A stretch of DNA of 57,338 nucleotides, taken from NCBI GenBank assembly GCA_001873995.1, contig MNVR01000019.1, positions 1 through 57,338 on the forward strand. The letters are read 5' to 3'. This document shows positions 39,447 through 47,412 of the stretch, in pieces. Source of the DNA: Candidatus Phelpsiimicrobium noxiivivens. Its GTDB lineage: Bacteria; Omnitrophota; Gorgyraeia; Velamenicoccales; Velamenicoccaceae. Position 1 is the stretch's first letter, and each line of letters opens with the position of its first letter. The translations under genes and the position numbers were made by a program. Under the pieces are notes generated by a model. It did no database searches, was not told where the DNA came from, and was given only the letters and a program-made list of their open reading frames with translations.

Positions 39447-41342
39447 TCATACACTTGATATTTCCTCCAGATACTCCCAACGCTCATTAGCTTCTTCAAG
39501 CAGAAGCGAGAGTTCTTCAGATCTTGCCTTGACACGATTGATCTCCTGGGGGTCTCGCTGATAAAAAGCGAGATCCGCAAAGAGATCGTAGAGTACTTTC
39601 TGCTCCTCTTCTAATTTTTCAATTTTTAAAGACAGCCCGTCTAACTCCTTCTGTTCTTTAAAAGTAAGCTTACGCGAGACAACAGGCTTTTCTTTTTCTC
39701 TATGTTCCTTTGCGGCCTTGATCTTAGTTGACTGCGGCTTAGGCACGGATGGTCTCTGGCTTAACCAATCATCATAACCTCCGGGATATTCATTAATGAT
39801 GCCGTTGCCTTCTAGCACCATAGTAGAAGTAACCACGTTATTTAAAAATGCCCTGTCGTGGCTGACTAAAAGCAGTGTCCCGCGATAATCAAGCAACAAT
39901 TCCTCTAAAAGCTCCATAGTCTCAATATCAAGGTCATTGGTAGGCTCATCCATCACCAATACATTTGAAGGTTTAGAAAATAACCGCGCCAATAACAGCC
40001 GGTTGCGCTCCCCTCCAGAGAGGACCTTGACCGAAGCGCGACTTCTTTGGGAAGTAAAAAGGAAATCCTCCAAATACCCGAATATGTGTTTAGGCTTACC
40101 GTTAATGATCACTGTTTCACTCGCGCCATTAACATTCTCGGCAACTGTTTTCTCTTCATCCAACTGCTCGCGCAGCTGATCGTAATAAGCGATCTCCAGG
40201 TTAGTCCCCAAGGTGACTTTTCCTTTATCCGGGATAAGCTTCCCCAAAAAAATGCGCAACATTGTTGTCTTACCGCTGCCGTTCGGGCCGATCAGGCCGA
40301 TCTTATCTCCACGCATGACCTGGGTGGAAAGATCCCGAATAAGGCAGTTATCGCCGTAGCTAAACCCAACGTGGGCTGCCTTGATTACCCGGTGGCCCGA
40401 AAGGATAGACCTTTGCTGCCGCATACGCACCTTTCCTTCTTGTTTACGCTGGGCCTTCTTTTTTTCTCTTAAGCGCGCCAAAGCCGTTACGCGGCCTTCG
40501 TTACGGCACCTGCGGGCCTTGACCCCCTGGCGGATCCATATCTCTTCCTCACCTAACTTTTTATCAAAATGGCCCCACTGGGCTTCTTCAATATCCAAAG
40601 CCGCTTGTTTGCGCTCAAGAAAGATCTTGTAATCGCATGACCAACTATAGATCTTACCCCGGTCAAGTTCAACGATCCGAGTAGCCAAATGCTGCATGAA
40701 CATACGATCATGAGTAACAAAGAAAACCGTGCCGGGATAATCAATAAGAAATCCTTCCAACCAATTAATGGAATCAATGTCAAGGTGATTGGTGGGCTCA
40801 TCAAGGAGGAGTACTTTAGGCTTCAACACCAGCGCCCGGGCCAAAAGCACCCGGCGTTTCTGGCCGCCCGATAGATTTAAAAAATCACTCTCTGGGTCAA
40901 GCTTCATCCGAGCGATAACATTTTCAACTTGATTATTCACATCCCAACATCCGGTGCGATCCAATTCAGACTGCAAGACATCAAGTTGTTTTAATAACTC
41001 AGGCGAATGTTGCGTATGAAGGCGCTGCGTTAGCGCGTGATATTTGCTTAAAAGGCCCGCGCGCTCTCCTAAACCTGAGAGGACAATATCATAAACACTC
41101 CCCTCCATATCCACAGGGACTTCCTGCGGCAGACGCGCAATATCTACGCCTTTCTGACGGATCACTCCTCCATCATCAACCGTGAGCTGGCCTGCCATCA
41201 CCTTCATCAAGGTGGTTTTACCCGCGCCATTACGGCCAAGCATAGCCACCCGCTCACCGGGCTCTAACTGCAAACTCAGCCGGTCAAAGATAAGCGGCCC
41301 GCTAAACTTAAGGCTTATTTCCTGCAAACTGATCAGCGCCAT
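39447..41342 (-). CDS. ABC-F family ATPase (Uup-like)
   Basis: Soluble ribosome-associated ABC-F protein with two ATPase domains and no membrane segments. Walker A motifs are GRNGAGKTT (about 36) and GPNGSGKTT (about 345), with LSGGQKRRVLLARAL and LSGGERNRLLLARLF signatures and LLLDEPTNHLD / LVMDEPTNDLD. The linker with ARRCRNEGRV and a C-terminal coiled coil (about 550-631) match the Uup/EttA type; Uup has that C-terminal coil. It has no Shine-Dalgarno, and a REP-like hairpin lies upstream. Role: translation factor or resolution of stalled ribosomes, inferred by family. Confidence 0.92.
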   Translation of the reverse strand: MALISLQEISLKFSGPLIFDRLSLQLEPGERVAMLGRNGAGKTTLMKVMAGQLTVDDGGVIRQKGVDIARLPQEVPVDMEGSVYDIVLSGLGERAGLLSKYHALTQRLHTQHSPELLKQLDVLQSELDRTGCWDVNNQVENVIARMKLDPESDFLNLSGGQKRRVLLARALVLKPKVLLLDEPTNHLDIDSINWLEGFLIDYPGTVFFVTHDRMFMQHLATRIVELDRGKIYSWSCDYKIFLERKQAALDIEEAQWGHFDKKLGEEEIWIRQGVKARRCRNEGRVTALARLREKKKAQRKQEGKVRMRQQRSILSGHRVIKAAHVGFSYGDNCLIRDLSTQVMRGDKIGLIGPNGSGKTTMLRIFLGKLIPDKGKVTLGTNLEIAYYDQLREQLDEEKTVAENVNGASETVIINGKPKHIFGYLEDFLFTSQRSRASVKVLSGGERNRLLLARLFSKPSNVLVMDEPTNDLDIETMELLEELLLDYRGTLLLVSHDRAFLNNVVTSTMVLEGNGIINEYPGGYDDWLSQRPSVPKPQSTKIKAAKEHREKEKPVVSRKLTFKEQKELDGLSLKIEKLEEEQKVLYDLFADLAFYQRDPQEINRVKARSEELSLLLEEANERWEYLEEISSV

Positions 41343-41360
41343 ATTTTTTAATTTTTAATT

Positions 41361-41420
41361 AGGGACACATCCCATTTATTTCAAATTCCAGTATTCATAA
41401 AATAAATAGGATGTGTCCCT
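41361..41420. repeat. REP-like hairpin with GGGACACATCC arms
   Basis: 21-bp arms AGGGACACATCCCATTTATTT (41361-41381; one mismatch) with 41400-41420 around an 18-nt loop. The same AGGGACACATC core recurs in the 61-bp array at 57184-57338. The arm supplies the TAG of the YehS-like gene. The core is like sequences next to REP-associated (IS200-like) transposases; none is present here. Confidence 0.8.
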
Positions 41421-41637
41421 ATTTTAAACCTCGGTTGCGGATAATCAGGCCGTCTAAAAATCTTCTCAGGATCTGATCTCCGCATTGCCTGTAATTCTTA
41501 TGATCTTCTCTTCTAAAGAGAGCGGACAATTCCGCTCTTGTAATATCAAAATCTGCAAGTTTTAGGATATCAATAATATCCGTGTCCCTTAATTGCAAAG
41601 CTATCCTGATCTTCCACAAAATATAATTATTTGTCAT
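41419..41637 (-). CDS. Half-size YehS (DUF1456) protein
   Basis: E. coli YehS (DUF1456) has two similar halves; this 72-residue protein matches the second half only (ILWKIRIALQLRDTDIIDIL, FRREDHKNYRQCGDQILRRFL). ATG 41637 with GGTGGAGG upstream is the start. It lies 17 bp after typA, so it may be expressed with it. The function of the family is unknown. The stop codon lies inside the REP-like palindrome. Confidence 0.75.
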   Translation of the reverse strand: MTNNYILWKIRIALQLRDTDIIDILKLADFDITRAELSALFRREDHKNYRQCGDQILRRFLDGLIIRNRGLK

Positions 41638-41654
41638 TGCGGCCTCCACCAACC

Positions 41655-43490
41655 TTATTGCGCTCTTTCTTCCCGGCTCGCGCGCGTTCTATCTATTTGT
41701 TTTAACTGCATCTTCCTGATCCGCACATTAAGCGGCGTGACCTCAACTAACTCATCATCGTCAATAAACACAAGCGCGAATTCAAGATTGATCTTCCGAG
41801 AAGGTATCAGTTGAATAGCTATATCACAGGTCGAAGAGCGCATATTGGTTAATTTCTTCTCCTTCTGCGGGTTCACGACCATATTAACTCCTTTATTATT
41901 AATACCTACGATCATGCCCTCATAGACCATATCTCCCGGCTCAATAAATATCTCTCCACGTTCCTGCAGGTTCTCTATCGCGTTTGAAACAGCTTTTCCG
42001 TCGCCTTTTGAAATTTGGACGCCTCTTTGGCGCGGCGGCATATCGCCTTTATATATCTGATACTCAAGAAAGCTCTGGCATAAAACTCCGCTCCCCCTAG
42101 TCATCAACAGAAATTCACTCCTAAACCCTATCAACGCTCTTGAAGTAATAATAAAATCCATCCGTATGCTATCAGATGACGTAACTTTCATATCTTTCAT
42201 TTCCGCCTTACGCTCTCCGAGCGCCTGCATAACCGCGCCCTGATAAGAACTATCCACCTCTATGATCACTTCCTCAACCGGCTCAAGAACCTGACCGCCC
42301 ATATTCTTTAAAACAACCTGCGGCCTTGAAACTTCCAGCTCATATCCCTCACGGCGCATGGTCTCTATAAGGATCTCCAAATGGAGCTCGCCCCTGCCTG
42401 AGACCTTGAACCTCTCGCCCCTGTCAACTTCTTCAACTTTGATACCGACGTTCATCATCGCCTCATGTTCAAGGCGTTCCCGAATATGGCGCGGCGTCAG
42501 AAATATGCCTCCGTCCTTGCCAGCAAGTGGGCTGGAGTTATGAGCAAAATTCATGGATATCGTCGGCTCATCGATCTTGACAGTCGGCAGAGCTTTCGGA
42601 TCATCAATACACGCAAGCGTTTCTCCTATTGATACGCCCTCAATGCCAGTTATCAAAATAATATCTCCGGCCATAGCCTCATTCGCTTCCACTCGCACAA
42701 GGCCTTTATACTTCATGATCTTAGTTACTTTGTTCGTAGTGATTACCCCGTCGCGCTTCACAAGAGCGACAGGATCATCGACGTGTATAGCGCCGTGAAA
42801 TATGCGCCCGATCGCGATACGTCCAAAATATGAATTATAGTCCAACATTGTCACCAACATCTGAAAAGGGAGGCCCGGGTCCGCTATAGGAGGCAATACC
42901 CTCAGTAATATAGTATCCAATAGAGGCTTTATATTATCGCTTGGCTCATTAAGGTCAAGTGTGGCGTATCCATCCCGGCCTGAGGCATAGACTATAGGAA
43001 AATCAAGCTGCTCATCAGAGGCGTTAAGCTCGCAGAAAAGATCAAACATCATATTGACGACTTCATTCGGCCGCGCGTTAGGGCGGTCGATCTTATTAAT
43101 AACAAGAATAGGCTTTAGATGCAATTCAAGGGATTTTTTTAACACAAATTTTGTCTGGGGCATGGGCCCGTCCACGGCGTCCACAAGAAGAAGAACGCCG
43201 TCCACCATTTCAAGGATACGCTCCACCTCGCTTCCGAAATCGGCGTGCCCAGGCGTATCAACAATATTGCATTGCACACCTTTGTAATTAAAAGAAGCGT
43301 TCTTTGAAAATATAGTGATCCCCCTCTCTTTCTCAAGAGGGTTTGAATCCATGATTGTTACTTCGCCGTCCAAAAACTTATGCGCGCCCGTAAATTTTAA
43401 CAGCGTGTCAACAAGCGTTGTTTTTCCGTGGTCAACATGCGCGACTATCGCGATATTGCGCACGTCTTTTCTTCTTTTTTGATGCGGCAT
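41655..43490 (-). CDS. typA: GTP-binding protein TypA/BipA
   Basis: Translational GTPase involved in ribosome assembly and stress. The 611-residue protein has G1 AHVDHGKTTLVD, EKERGITIFSKNAS, DTPGHADFGSEVERIL, NKIDRPNARP, and domain III/V plus the C-terminal domain (NMRSSTCDIAIQLIPSRKINLEFALVFIDDDELVEVTP is the family's end). AGGAGTTA precedes the ATG. It follows the csp terminator and is followed by the YehS-like gene. Confidence 0.97.
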   Translation of the reverse strand: MPHQKRRKDVRNIAIVAHVDHGKTTLVDTLLKFTGAHKFLDGEVTIMDSNPLEKERGITIFSKNASFNYKGVQCNIVDTPGHADFGSEVERILEMVDGVLLLVDAVDGPMPQTKFVLKKSLELHLKPILVINKIDRPNARPNEVVNMMFDLFCELNASDEQLDFPIVYASGRDGYATLDLNEPSDNIKPLLDTILLRVLPPIADPGLPFQMLVTMLDYNSYFGRIAIGRIFHGAIHVDDPVALVKRDGVITTNKVTKIMKYKGLVRVEANEAMAGDIILITGIEGVSIGETLACIDDPKALPTVKIDEPTISMNFAHNSSPLAGKDGGIFLTPRHIRERLEHEAMMNVGIKVEEVDRGERFKVSGRGELHLEILIETMRREGYELEVSRPQVVLKNMGGQVLEPVEEVIIEVDSSYQGAVMQALGERKAEMKDMKVTSSDSIRMDFIITSRALIGFRSEFLLMTRGSGVLCQSFLEYQIYKGDMPPRQRGVQISKGDGKAVSNAIENLQERGEIFIEPGDMVYEGMIVGINNKGVNMVVNPQKEKKLTNMRSSTCDIAIQLIPSRKINLEFALVFIDDDELVEVTPLNVRIRKMQLKQIDRTRASREERAQ

Positions 43491-43510
43491 TAACTCCTAG
43501 CCTTTCTTTA

Positions 43511-43548
43511 ATAAAATAAGGCCCGTCGCTGTATTAGAGGCGGGCCTT
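43511..43548 (-). terminator. Terminator of csp
   Basis: AAGGCCCG / CGGGCCTT (43518-43525 / 43541-43548) form a stem on the csp mRNA followed by an AT-rich ATTTTATT tract. It separates csp from typA. A decayed copy lies at about 39321-39350 beside the csp remnant. Confidence 0.75.
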
Positions 43549-43562
43549 ATCTGTATCCTAAC

Positions 43563-43766
43563 CTACGCTTTTCTTACATTTGTTGCCTGGGGGCCTTTTT
43601 GACCCTCTTCAACATCAAACTCAACAGCTTGTCCCTCGGCTAATGATTTAAAACCTTCGCCTTGGATCGCGCTGTGATGAACAAAACAATCCTTGCTTCC
43701 GTCATCAGGCGTTATAAATCCATAGCCTTTTTGATCATTGAACCATTTAACTTTACCTTTTGCCAT
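43563..43766 (-). CDS. csp: Cold shock protein (CspA family)
   Basis: 67-residue RNA/single-strand DNA chaperone with both RNA-binding motifs: KGYGFITP (RNP1) and FVHHSAI (RNP2). The start is [10 protein letters not shown] and the end [20 protein letters not shown] lies eight bases before the ATG. The predicted promoter gives a leader of about 115 nt, as in cold-induced csp genes, suggesting regulation through the 5'UTR. The gene ends in TAG. Confidence 0.97.
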   Translation of the reverse strand: MAKGKVKWFNDQKGYGFITPDDGSKDCFVHHSAIQGEGFKSLAEGQAVEFDVEEGQKGPQATNVRKA

Positions 43767-43885
43767 TATTCACTACCTCCTTCCAATAAGATTTTAGCAA
43801 ATAATAGCAAAAAGAAAACCGCGAGGCGAATTACTCTCTTACCTTACGGTTACAAACTACTGCTCGCCTATTTACTAAGTGATTT

Positions 43886-43914
43886 AGTATCCCCTAATCT
43901 TGGCTTTTTGTCAA
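43886..43914 (-). promoter_or_regulatory. Predicted promoter of csp
   Basis: TTGACA (43914-43909, consensus) and GATACT (43891-43886) with a 17-bp spacer on the - strand. It starts just after the last gene of the secreted-protein locus. Confidence 0.6.
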
Positions 43915-43919
43915 TTAAA

Positions 43920-45458
43920 TTAACGATTGACTAAGTTTTTCGTGACATCGGACGCAAGGACGTATTCAAATACAAAATGAACCCCCATAACGGCCCCAAT
44001 CTTCATTTTACCGTAATACCCCTCTTTGGTAATAAAACAATATGCCGCATTATCATTTAAAAGAACGGGATCGCTGTAACCAGACGCCGGCGCCTGCGTG
44101 ATACTAGAAAAATCCATTCCCGCCTCACGAATTTTCGCGCCGCCTTGCCCCTGAAGAACACCGCCCAACATCGTAAAATCTCCCACTCCGGCTGATGTCG
44201 CCATTCCTGTTGAAAAATCAAAACCCATATGTAGCTGCGGAATTTCACCTCGACGGCTTCCCTGGCTCATCAGAAGCTTTGGCAACGTCGGCTCCTGCGC
44301 CACTTGGCCGTTTTTATCAAACCCAACACCTGAACCAAATGCCGCGCCGGGTTGTTTTGGCTCGCGCGCGTCATGCGCCGCGCGGATCTCATCGATAACG
44401 CTGAAACCCAAACCGCTATCCTGAGCGATATCGGTTGATAAGGTCGCGAAGATCAAGTTACCCTTAAGACTTTTCAGCTTCATTATGCCGTCTTCCTCAA
44501 CAAAGATCAATGTGGTCATACCATTGGTCTTCTGTTCTCCGGAACTATGACGCGCTGTTTGAGCCTTATCCCAACGGATATATGCGGCCATCATACCGCC
44601 TTGCTCCATAATTCGATTAATGCTCAAAGACAAACGAATGCCGCTGAATATACCAAAATCAAAACGCGCCCCTTCTTCAAACGCGGCCTTATTCCCTAAA
44701 AAATCACGGCTAATAAGGCCGCTGGATCCGCTTATGTCGTTTTTTTCATACGCGTTCGCCAATGCTGTCACAGCCGCGGCAACCTGGCCTTCTTTATCCG
44801 GCTTTACCGCGCTGCCGCCAGACAAACCCGCCATCTCTAACTTCTCATGGACATCATTCTCGATCTTCAAAACTTCCGCCAGGATCGCCTGGGTCTGTTG
44901 GCCAATAAAAGAAAAAGTCTGTGTAGATAACGATCTCTTAAAAACTTCTAAGCTAGCGGCCAGTTTCTTAAGATCCATTTCTTTTCTGATCAACGCGAAC
45001 TCGTCATGGATCTTTTTCAATTGGACCTGTTCAAGAGCCTGCGCGAGCGACACCTTCGCTTCTTTCTGGATCCTTTCATAAAATAGAATATTGTCCTGGA
45101 CCGACTTCTTGAACTCATCTATTCCCTGACGGATACCTGGGTCATTAGACTTATCCAATAATTGATATATCCTGTCAAACATCAGTTGGCTCTTCTCCCA
45201 AACATCTTCTGTCTCAGCCAGGAAAGCCGCGCCTTCGGAATCCATGGGGTCCAAGCCACCAACCTTTTGTCCGTCCTTCATCGAAAACTTTTCACGGGCC
45301 TTTTCCGCGTCCCCATCCATCTGGTATTTTGTCATGATGGCGCCAGCGCGCGAGCTCAACTTAAATACCTGCAACCGCAACGCGTCTTGATCCGCAAGCA
45401 GCTCAAGTTTTGCCATAGCCGCGTCAATAAGAGAACGCACACGTCCAAAATCAGCCAC
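43920..45458 (-). CDS. C-terminal part of a large coiled-coil protein with shared C-terminal module
   Basis: Not a known family. The 512-residue reading frame starts at GTG 45458 with no Shine-Dalgarno. It lies in the same frame as the preceding 532-residue frame, separated only by TAG and two codons, so it is probably the C-terminal part of one broken gene. Residues 1-215 are coiled-coil. Residues about 228-375 are the NTF2-like module (ALANAYEKND, LISRDFLGN, FEEGARFDFGIFSGI, WDKAQTAR, GNLIFATLSTDIAQDSGL). A beta-rich end contains GYYGKMKI. Near-identical modules end the proteins at 47413-51558 and 53903-57124. Confidence 0.7.
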   Translation of the reverse strand: MADFGRVRSLIDAAMAKLELLADQDALRLQVFKLSSRAGAIMTKYQMDGDAEKAREKFSMKDGQKVGGLDPMDSEGAAFLAETEDVWEKSQLMFDRIYQLLDKSNDPGIRQGIDEFKKSVQDNILFYERIQKEAKVSLAQALEQVQLKKIHDEFALIRKEMDLKKLAASLEVFKRSLSTQTFSFIGQQTQAILAEVLKIENDVHEKLEMAGLSGGSAVKPDKEGQVAAAVTALANAYEKNDISGSSGLISRDFLGNKAAFEEGARFDFGIFSGIRLSLSINRIMEQGGMMAAYIRWDKAQTARHSSGEQKTNGMTTLIFVEEDGIMKLKSLKGNLIFATLSTDIAQDSGLGFSVIDEIRAAHDAREPKQPGAAFGSGVGFDKNGQVAQEPTLPKLLMSQGSRRGEIPQLHMGFDFSTGMATSAGVGDFTMLGGVLQGQGGAKIREAGMDFSSITQAPASGYSDPVLLNDNAAYCFITKEGYYGKMKIGAVMGVHFVFEYVLASDVTKNLVNR

Positions 45459-45464
45459 AGGAGG

Positions 45465-47063
45465 CTACATCGGGAATCCATTAGGAGCGCGATAAATTTT
45501 ATCTGGCGCATCAACAACAACCACTGTACCCGCCTGGGCAGACCGCTCATCCGGCCCCGAAAAACTGGCCAGGTCAGCTCCCTGGGCATTAGCAAAACGG
45601 GCTGTATTGAAAAAATACTGCGGCCCCTGAAGCCCGATCCTCTGGACGCGCAAATATCCATCAGACCTGTCTCCTCGCAATGCTTCAGATACTACATTAT
45701 TGAAACGATTCTCCACTGCCATCATCACTTGTTCACGACGGTCATAGATCGCCTTCTGACGCGCGACCAGGCCGGCCGTGGCAGACGCCTCCCCAGACAA
45801 CCCATCCTTCATCGCCTGTAAGGCTTCATACTGCTTCATAATAAGCCCTGAACCCACAAACTCTTTTTGGATGTCCGATGCCCCTTCCAGGGCCGCGTCA
45901 AAATATTGCTGATTTCTAAATCCATCAGGATAAGCGAGCGACCCGGGAATGTCACGATAAATAAAATCAGTGATCTCTTGCTGAAAAACCGTCTCCGCGC
46001 GATCCGCCTCCTCTATTAAACTGGCCATCTCTTCTAAAATTTTCGTGTTAATGACAGCTAGTTTTTCACACGCTTCGTAAAACAAAATATTCGCGGCAGC
46101 ATCCAGGCCAGCCGCATCTACCCAATAAGCTTTAGAAAGCGTAAATTCATCGCAACCATTGGCCACGCCGCGCATTTTAGCCTTGTTCTTTGACCACGCC
46201 TCATTTAACGCGCGCCAATAGGCCTGACGATACGGATCATATGCCAAAGGCAAACCCTTAAGATCTTTAAGCGTCATCTTACCTTCTCGCCACGGCCCTA
46301 CTAACACATCAAAAGCATCTAACACGCCCTGCCTATTAACAGCGGTATAACAACTCTTGTTGGCCGCTGCAAACTGGGCTTCTTCAAGGGAAGCCATATC
46401 GCTGGCATCGTCTTTCAACAATCTCATTCGCTCTTGACGAAACGCTTCGATCTTGTCCAAATAAGGTTTCGCCTTTTCCATTGACGCCGCAACTGCTGAC
46501 CGGAACTTCTCTTCTACTGCTTTCGCCTGATCATCATAGGCCTTGGCCTTATCCGCTATGCCTGACTGGGCCTTTTCAATATCCTGACGCTGTTTAACCA
46601 AGCCGGCACGCATTTTTTCCAAAGCGTCAATAATCGCGGCCTTCATCGCCGCGCCGCCTTCTTCTGTTGTCTTTTCATCCCCGTCATACTTAGCGTACCA
46701 ACCGTCATAGGCAAGCTGTTCATCCCACTCGCGATTAACAAACGATGAAATATCTTTAAGGCCGAGCAACCACTGGGCAAAACTCTTAGGGTCAACTTTA
46801 GGGTCCACCGGGCAGATTGACTTGATCTTTTCCTCAAGCGACGTATTAAACGCATAGGCCATCACATATTCACCCAAAGCCTGCACCGCGCCCTGCGCAG
46901 CGCGCCAATAACTCCACCCTGGCATAAGCCAACCACAAAGCTCATCCCCAATACTTTCACGCAACGTCTTTAAACTCTCGTCAGCGCCTTTCTGATAAAA
47001 TGCCACCAGCGTATTAACACTGATCTCGATCCCCTTCAGCGCCGCGTCAAACTGGCGCATCAT
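45465..47063 (-). CDS. Middle part of the split large coiled-coil protein
   Basis: The 532-residue frame has no signal peptide. Its N-terminus (ISVNTLVAFYQKG, then WLMPGWSYWRAAQGAVQALGEYV, FAQWLLG) matches the part of the 1381-residue protein (GAIKAYQEGD, YGYVKMGAAMVEFLGNYV, LAQWLVN) that lies about 145 residues after its signal peptide. So the true start lies upstream, in the other frame (47060-47338). The rest is helical/coiled, with extensive KA/EK-rich stretches. It ends in TAG just before the in-frame 512-residue frame. Probably a fragment of a pseudogene rather than an independent gene. Confidence 0.6.
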   Translation of the reverse strand: MMRQFDAALKGIEISVNTLVAFYQKGADESLKTLRESIGDELCGWLMPGWSYWRAAQGAVQALGEYVMAYAFNTSLEEKIKSICPVDPKVDPKSFAQWLLGLKDISSFVNREWDEQLAYDGWYAKYDGDEKTTEEGGAAMKAAIIDALEKMRAGLVKQRQDIEKAQSGIADKAKAYDDQAKAVEEKFRSAVAASMEKAKPYLDKIEAFRQERMRLLKDDASDMASLEEAQFAAANKSCYTAVNRQGVLDAFDVLVGPWREGKMTLKDLKGLPLAYDPYRQAYWRALNEAWSKNKAKMRGVANGCDEFTLSKAYWVDAAGLDAAANILFYEACEKLAVINTKILEEMASLIEEADRAETVFQQEITDFIYRDIPGSLAYPDGFRNQQYFDAALEGASDIQKEFVGSGLIMKQYEALQAMKDGLSGEASATAGLVARQKAIYDRREQVMMAVENRFNNVVSEALRGDRSDGYLRVQRIGLQGPQYFFNTARFANAQGADLASFSGPDERSAQAGTVVVVDAPDKIYRAPNGFPM

Positions 47064-47338
47064 ATTGGCATGTTTTTCGGCGATCTCACCATAGCTATCT
47101 CAGCCGTTTTGGCCAGGATGCGTAAGCCGCCCTTATCCAGGATATAGGCGACTTTCTCATCATTGGTCTTTCCCTGCAGCTCCTTAGAATCTTCAAAGAA
47201 CTGCTTCATCCCGTCCAAAAATAATGACGCCGCCTTACCGGTTTTGGTGTCCGCGAAAGGCTCTTCTTCGGCGCGGGCAGCCACCAACCCAAAAAATAAA
47301 ACCAACACAAGGCTCCCTAATAATAATTTTTTCATCAT
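47060..47338 (-). CDS. Signal-peptide-bearing N-terminal fragment of the split coiled-coil protein
   Basis: The 92-residue frame begins with a clear signal peptide (MKKLLLGSLVLVLFFGLVAARA) and an acidic start. AGAGG precedes the ATG pair. Its end (AMVRSPKNMPI) is probably frameshifted: the neighbouring frame reads GEIAEKHANMMRQFD into the next frame, and GAGATAGC/GAGATCGC direct repeats flank the site. The next frame starts at an ATGA overlap, so translational coupling is an alternative. Read together, the three frames equal the layout of the 1381-residue protein. Confidence 0.65.
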   Translation of the reverse strand: MMKKLLLGSLVLVLFFGLVAARAEEEPFADTKTGKAASLFLDGMKQFFEDSKELQGKTNDEKVAYILDKGGLRILAKTAEIAMVRSPKNMPI

Positions 47339-47352
47339 AGCATGCCTCTAAG

Positions 47353-47400
47353 TAAAAAAAAGATGCTCCCATAACCCGCAATGGAAACATCCTTTTTTTC
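47353..47400 (-). terminator. Terminator after the 1381-residue gene
   Basis: GATG..CCAT (47362-47374) and ATGG..CATC (47380-47391) form a hairpin with an A8/T8 tract on either side, so it could work in both directions. It separates the 1381-residue gene from the split gene. Confidence 0.75.
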
Positions 47401-47412
47401 TAAAAAAATTTA

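Noticed and set aside
39374-39580. 68-codon frame on the - strand as a new gene
   Set aside because: It is the csp remnant read through into the ABC-F 3' end in another frame.
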